Shown piece after piece: positions 4,768-5,356 of a stretch of DNA of 5,356 nt. A program made the position numbers and the translations under genes. This stretch comes from Christensenellaceae bacterium. Lineage in GTDB: Bacteria > Bacillota > Clostridia > Christensenellales > UBA1750. How positions within the stretch are numbered: the first letter of the stretch is position 1; each line of letters opens with the position of its first letter. Under the pieces are notes generated by a model. It was not told the origin of the DNA and searched no databases. It worked only from the letters and a program-made list of their open reading frames with translations. The DNA lies in contig JAITTC010000117.1 of the NCBI GenBank assembly GCA_031287285.1, forward strand, positions 1-5,356, given 5' to 3'.

Positions 4768-4800
4768 GCCCGCAGCAAGTACGCTGCGGGCTTTGTGCTT
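4768..4800 (+). terminator. Attenuator terminator between leader peptide and aroF
   Basis: GCCCGCAGC (4768-4776) and GCTGCGGGC (4783-4791) form a perfect nine-pair stem with a six-base loop AAGTAC, followed by TTTGTGCTT (4792-4800), a moderately T-rich tail. It sits 35 bases after the leader stop and ends just before the aroF ribosome site. A competing seven-pair partner for the left arm, CTGCGGG at 4698-4704, lies within the leader coding sequence and could serve as antiterminator. Confidence 0.7.
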
Positions 4801-4819
4801 GTAAGAGGAGGAATTTCAA

Positions 4820-5356
4820 ATGGTCGTCATCCTAAAGAGCAACCCGGACGAAAAGCAGCTTTCCCAGCTCACGAGCTGGCTGGAGGGCATGGAGATTCGC
4901 ATTCAGAAGACCGTCGGCGTGCAGCAGACCATCTTGGGGCTGATCGGCGACACCACGAAGGTCGATATCGACCTGATTCGCGCGCTGGATATCGTGGCCG
5001 ACGTGCGCCGCATCGCCGAGCCCTACAAGAGCGCAAACCGCAAATTCCACCCGGACGACACCGTGGTGAGCGTCAATGGCGTGACGATCGGCGGGGGCAA
5101 TTTCAGGCTGATCGCGGGGCCCTGCTCGGTTGAGAGCGAGGAGCAGATCATCTACGTGGCAAAGAGGGTCAAGGCAGCCGGGGCGACGATGCTGCGCGGC
5201 GGCGCCTTCAAGCCAAGAACCTCGCCTTACGCCTTCCAGGGCCTGCAGGCAGACGGCATTCGCCTTCTTCTTGAGGCGAAAAAGGAAACCGGGCTGCCCG
5301 TGGTCAGCGAGATCATGAACGCCTCTCATCTCGACCTTTTCGAGGGGGTGGACGTG
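4820..5356 (+). CDS. aroF: 3-deoxy-7-phosphoheptulonate (DAHP) synthase, type I-beta, cut by right window edge
   Basis: DAHP synthase joins phosphoenolpyruvate and erythrose 4-phosphate in the first, committed step of the shikimate pathway to Phe, Tyr and Trp. The frame is open to the edge: 179 codons of an expected roughly 340. Residues 1 to about 70 form the N-terminal ferredoxin-like regulatory domain typical of Thermotoga-type enzymes, which can mediate feedback inhibition. The TIM barrel follows with IAGPCSVES (98-106), whose C102 is the expected metal ligand, and RGGAFKPRTSPYAFQG (126-141), which binds phosphoenolpyruvate. The start is supported by GAGGAGG (4805-4811), eight bases upstream of ATG. 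Expression is probably controlled by the aromatic leader peptide and hairpin directly upstream. The remaining metal ligands lie outside the window. Confidence 0.96.
   Translation, partial: MVVILKSNPDEKQLSQLTSWLEGMEIRIQKTVGVQQTILGLIGDTTKVDIDLIRALDIVADVRRIAEPYKSANRKFHPDDTVVSVNGVTIGGGNFRLIAGPCSVESEEQIIYVAKRVKAAGATMLRGGAFKPRTSPYAFQGLQADGIRLLLEAKKETGLPVVSEIMNASHLDLFEGVDV

Noticed and set aside
4613..4819. T-box riboswitch ahead of aroF
   Set aside because: No T-box consensus or specifier-loop layout is seen; the leader peptide explains the region better.

Overview
The window looks like a moderately high-GC bacterial chromosome segment. I would place it, with low confidence, in the Bacillota (Clostridia or Negativicutes type). 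The reasons are strong purine-rich Shine-Dalgarno sites, sigma-A-like promoters (TTGACx, 17-bp spacer, TATxxT), a TTG start and a type I-beta DAHP synthase. No rRNA or other firm taxonomic marker is present.

Layout. (1) 1-1173, minus strand: a LarA-family nickel-pincer racemase, cut by the left edge, with promoter and ribosome site. (2) 1174-2640: about 1.4 kb with no gene I can support. After a quiet stretch holding a diverged 51/52-bp direct repeat comes a repeat field (1594-2449). It is built from nine copies of a type I-E-like CRISPR repeat, mixed with palindromic dispersed elements carrying CTGGATTGCTTC / GAAGCAATCCAG arms. Where two CRISPR repeats flank a unique spacer the period is 61 bp (63 at the last step). 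Where the palindromic elements intervene the spacing is 88, 173 or 261 bp, close to 1, 2 and 3 times 87. No cas genes are visible. (3) 2658-3116, plus: smpB with an extended -10 promoter and a terminator. (4) 3148-3744, minus: a lower-GC P-loop kinase-like protein starting at TTG, with its own promoter. (5) 3911-4498, minus: a nitroreductase-family flavoprotein. (6) 4584-5356, plus: a textbook promoter, a 29-residue leader peptide with six aromatic codons in seven, a terminator-like hairpin, then aroF (DAHP synthase, type I-beta), cut by the right edge.

How the parts relate. Most genes appear to be single transcription units with their own promoters; smpB and the kinase converge, while the nitroreductase and the aroF unit diverge from about 4540-4584. 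The clearest regulatory system is the aroF leader. Ribosomes should stall on Phe/Tyr codons when charged tRNAs are scarce, and this probably controls termination ahead of the first shikimate-pathway enzyme. The most puzzling part is the composite CRISPR/palindrome field. It looks like a decayed, cas-less array whose repeats became combined with, or amplified together with, a dispersed palindromic repeat.
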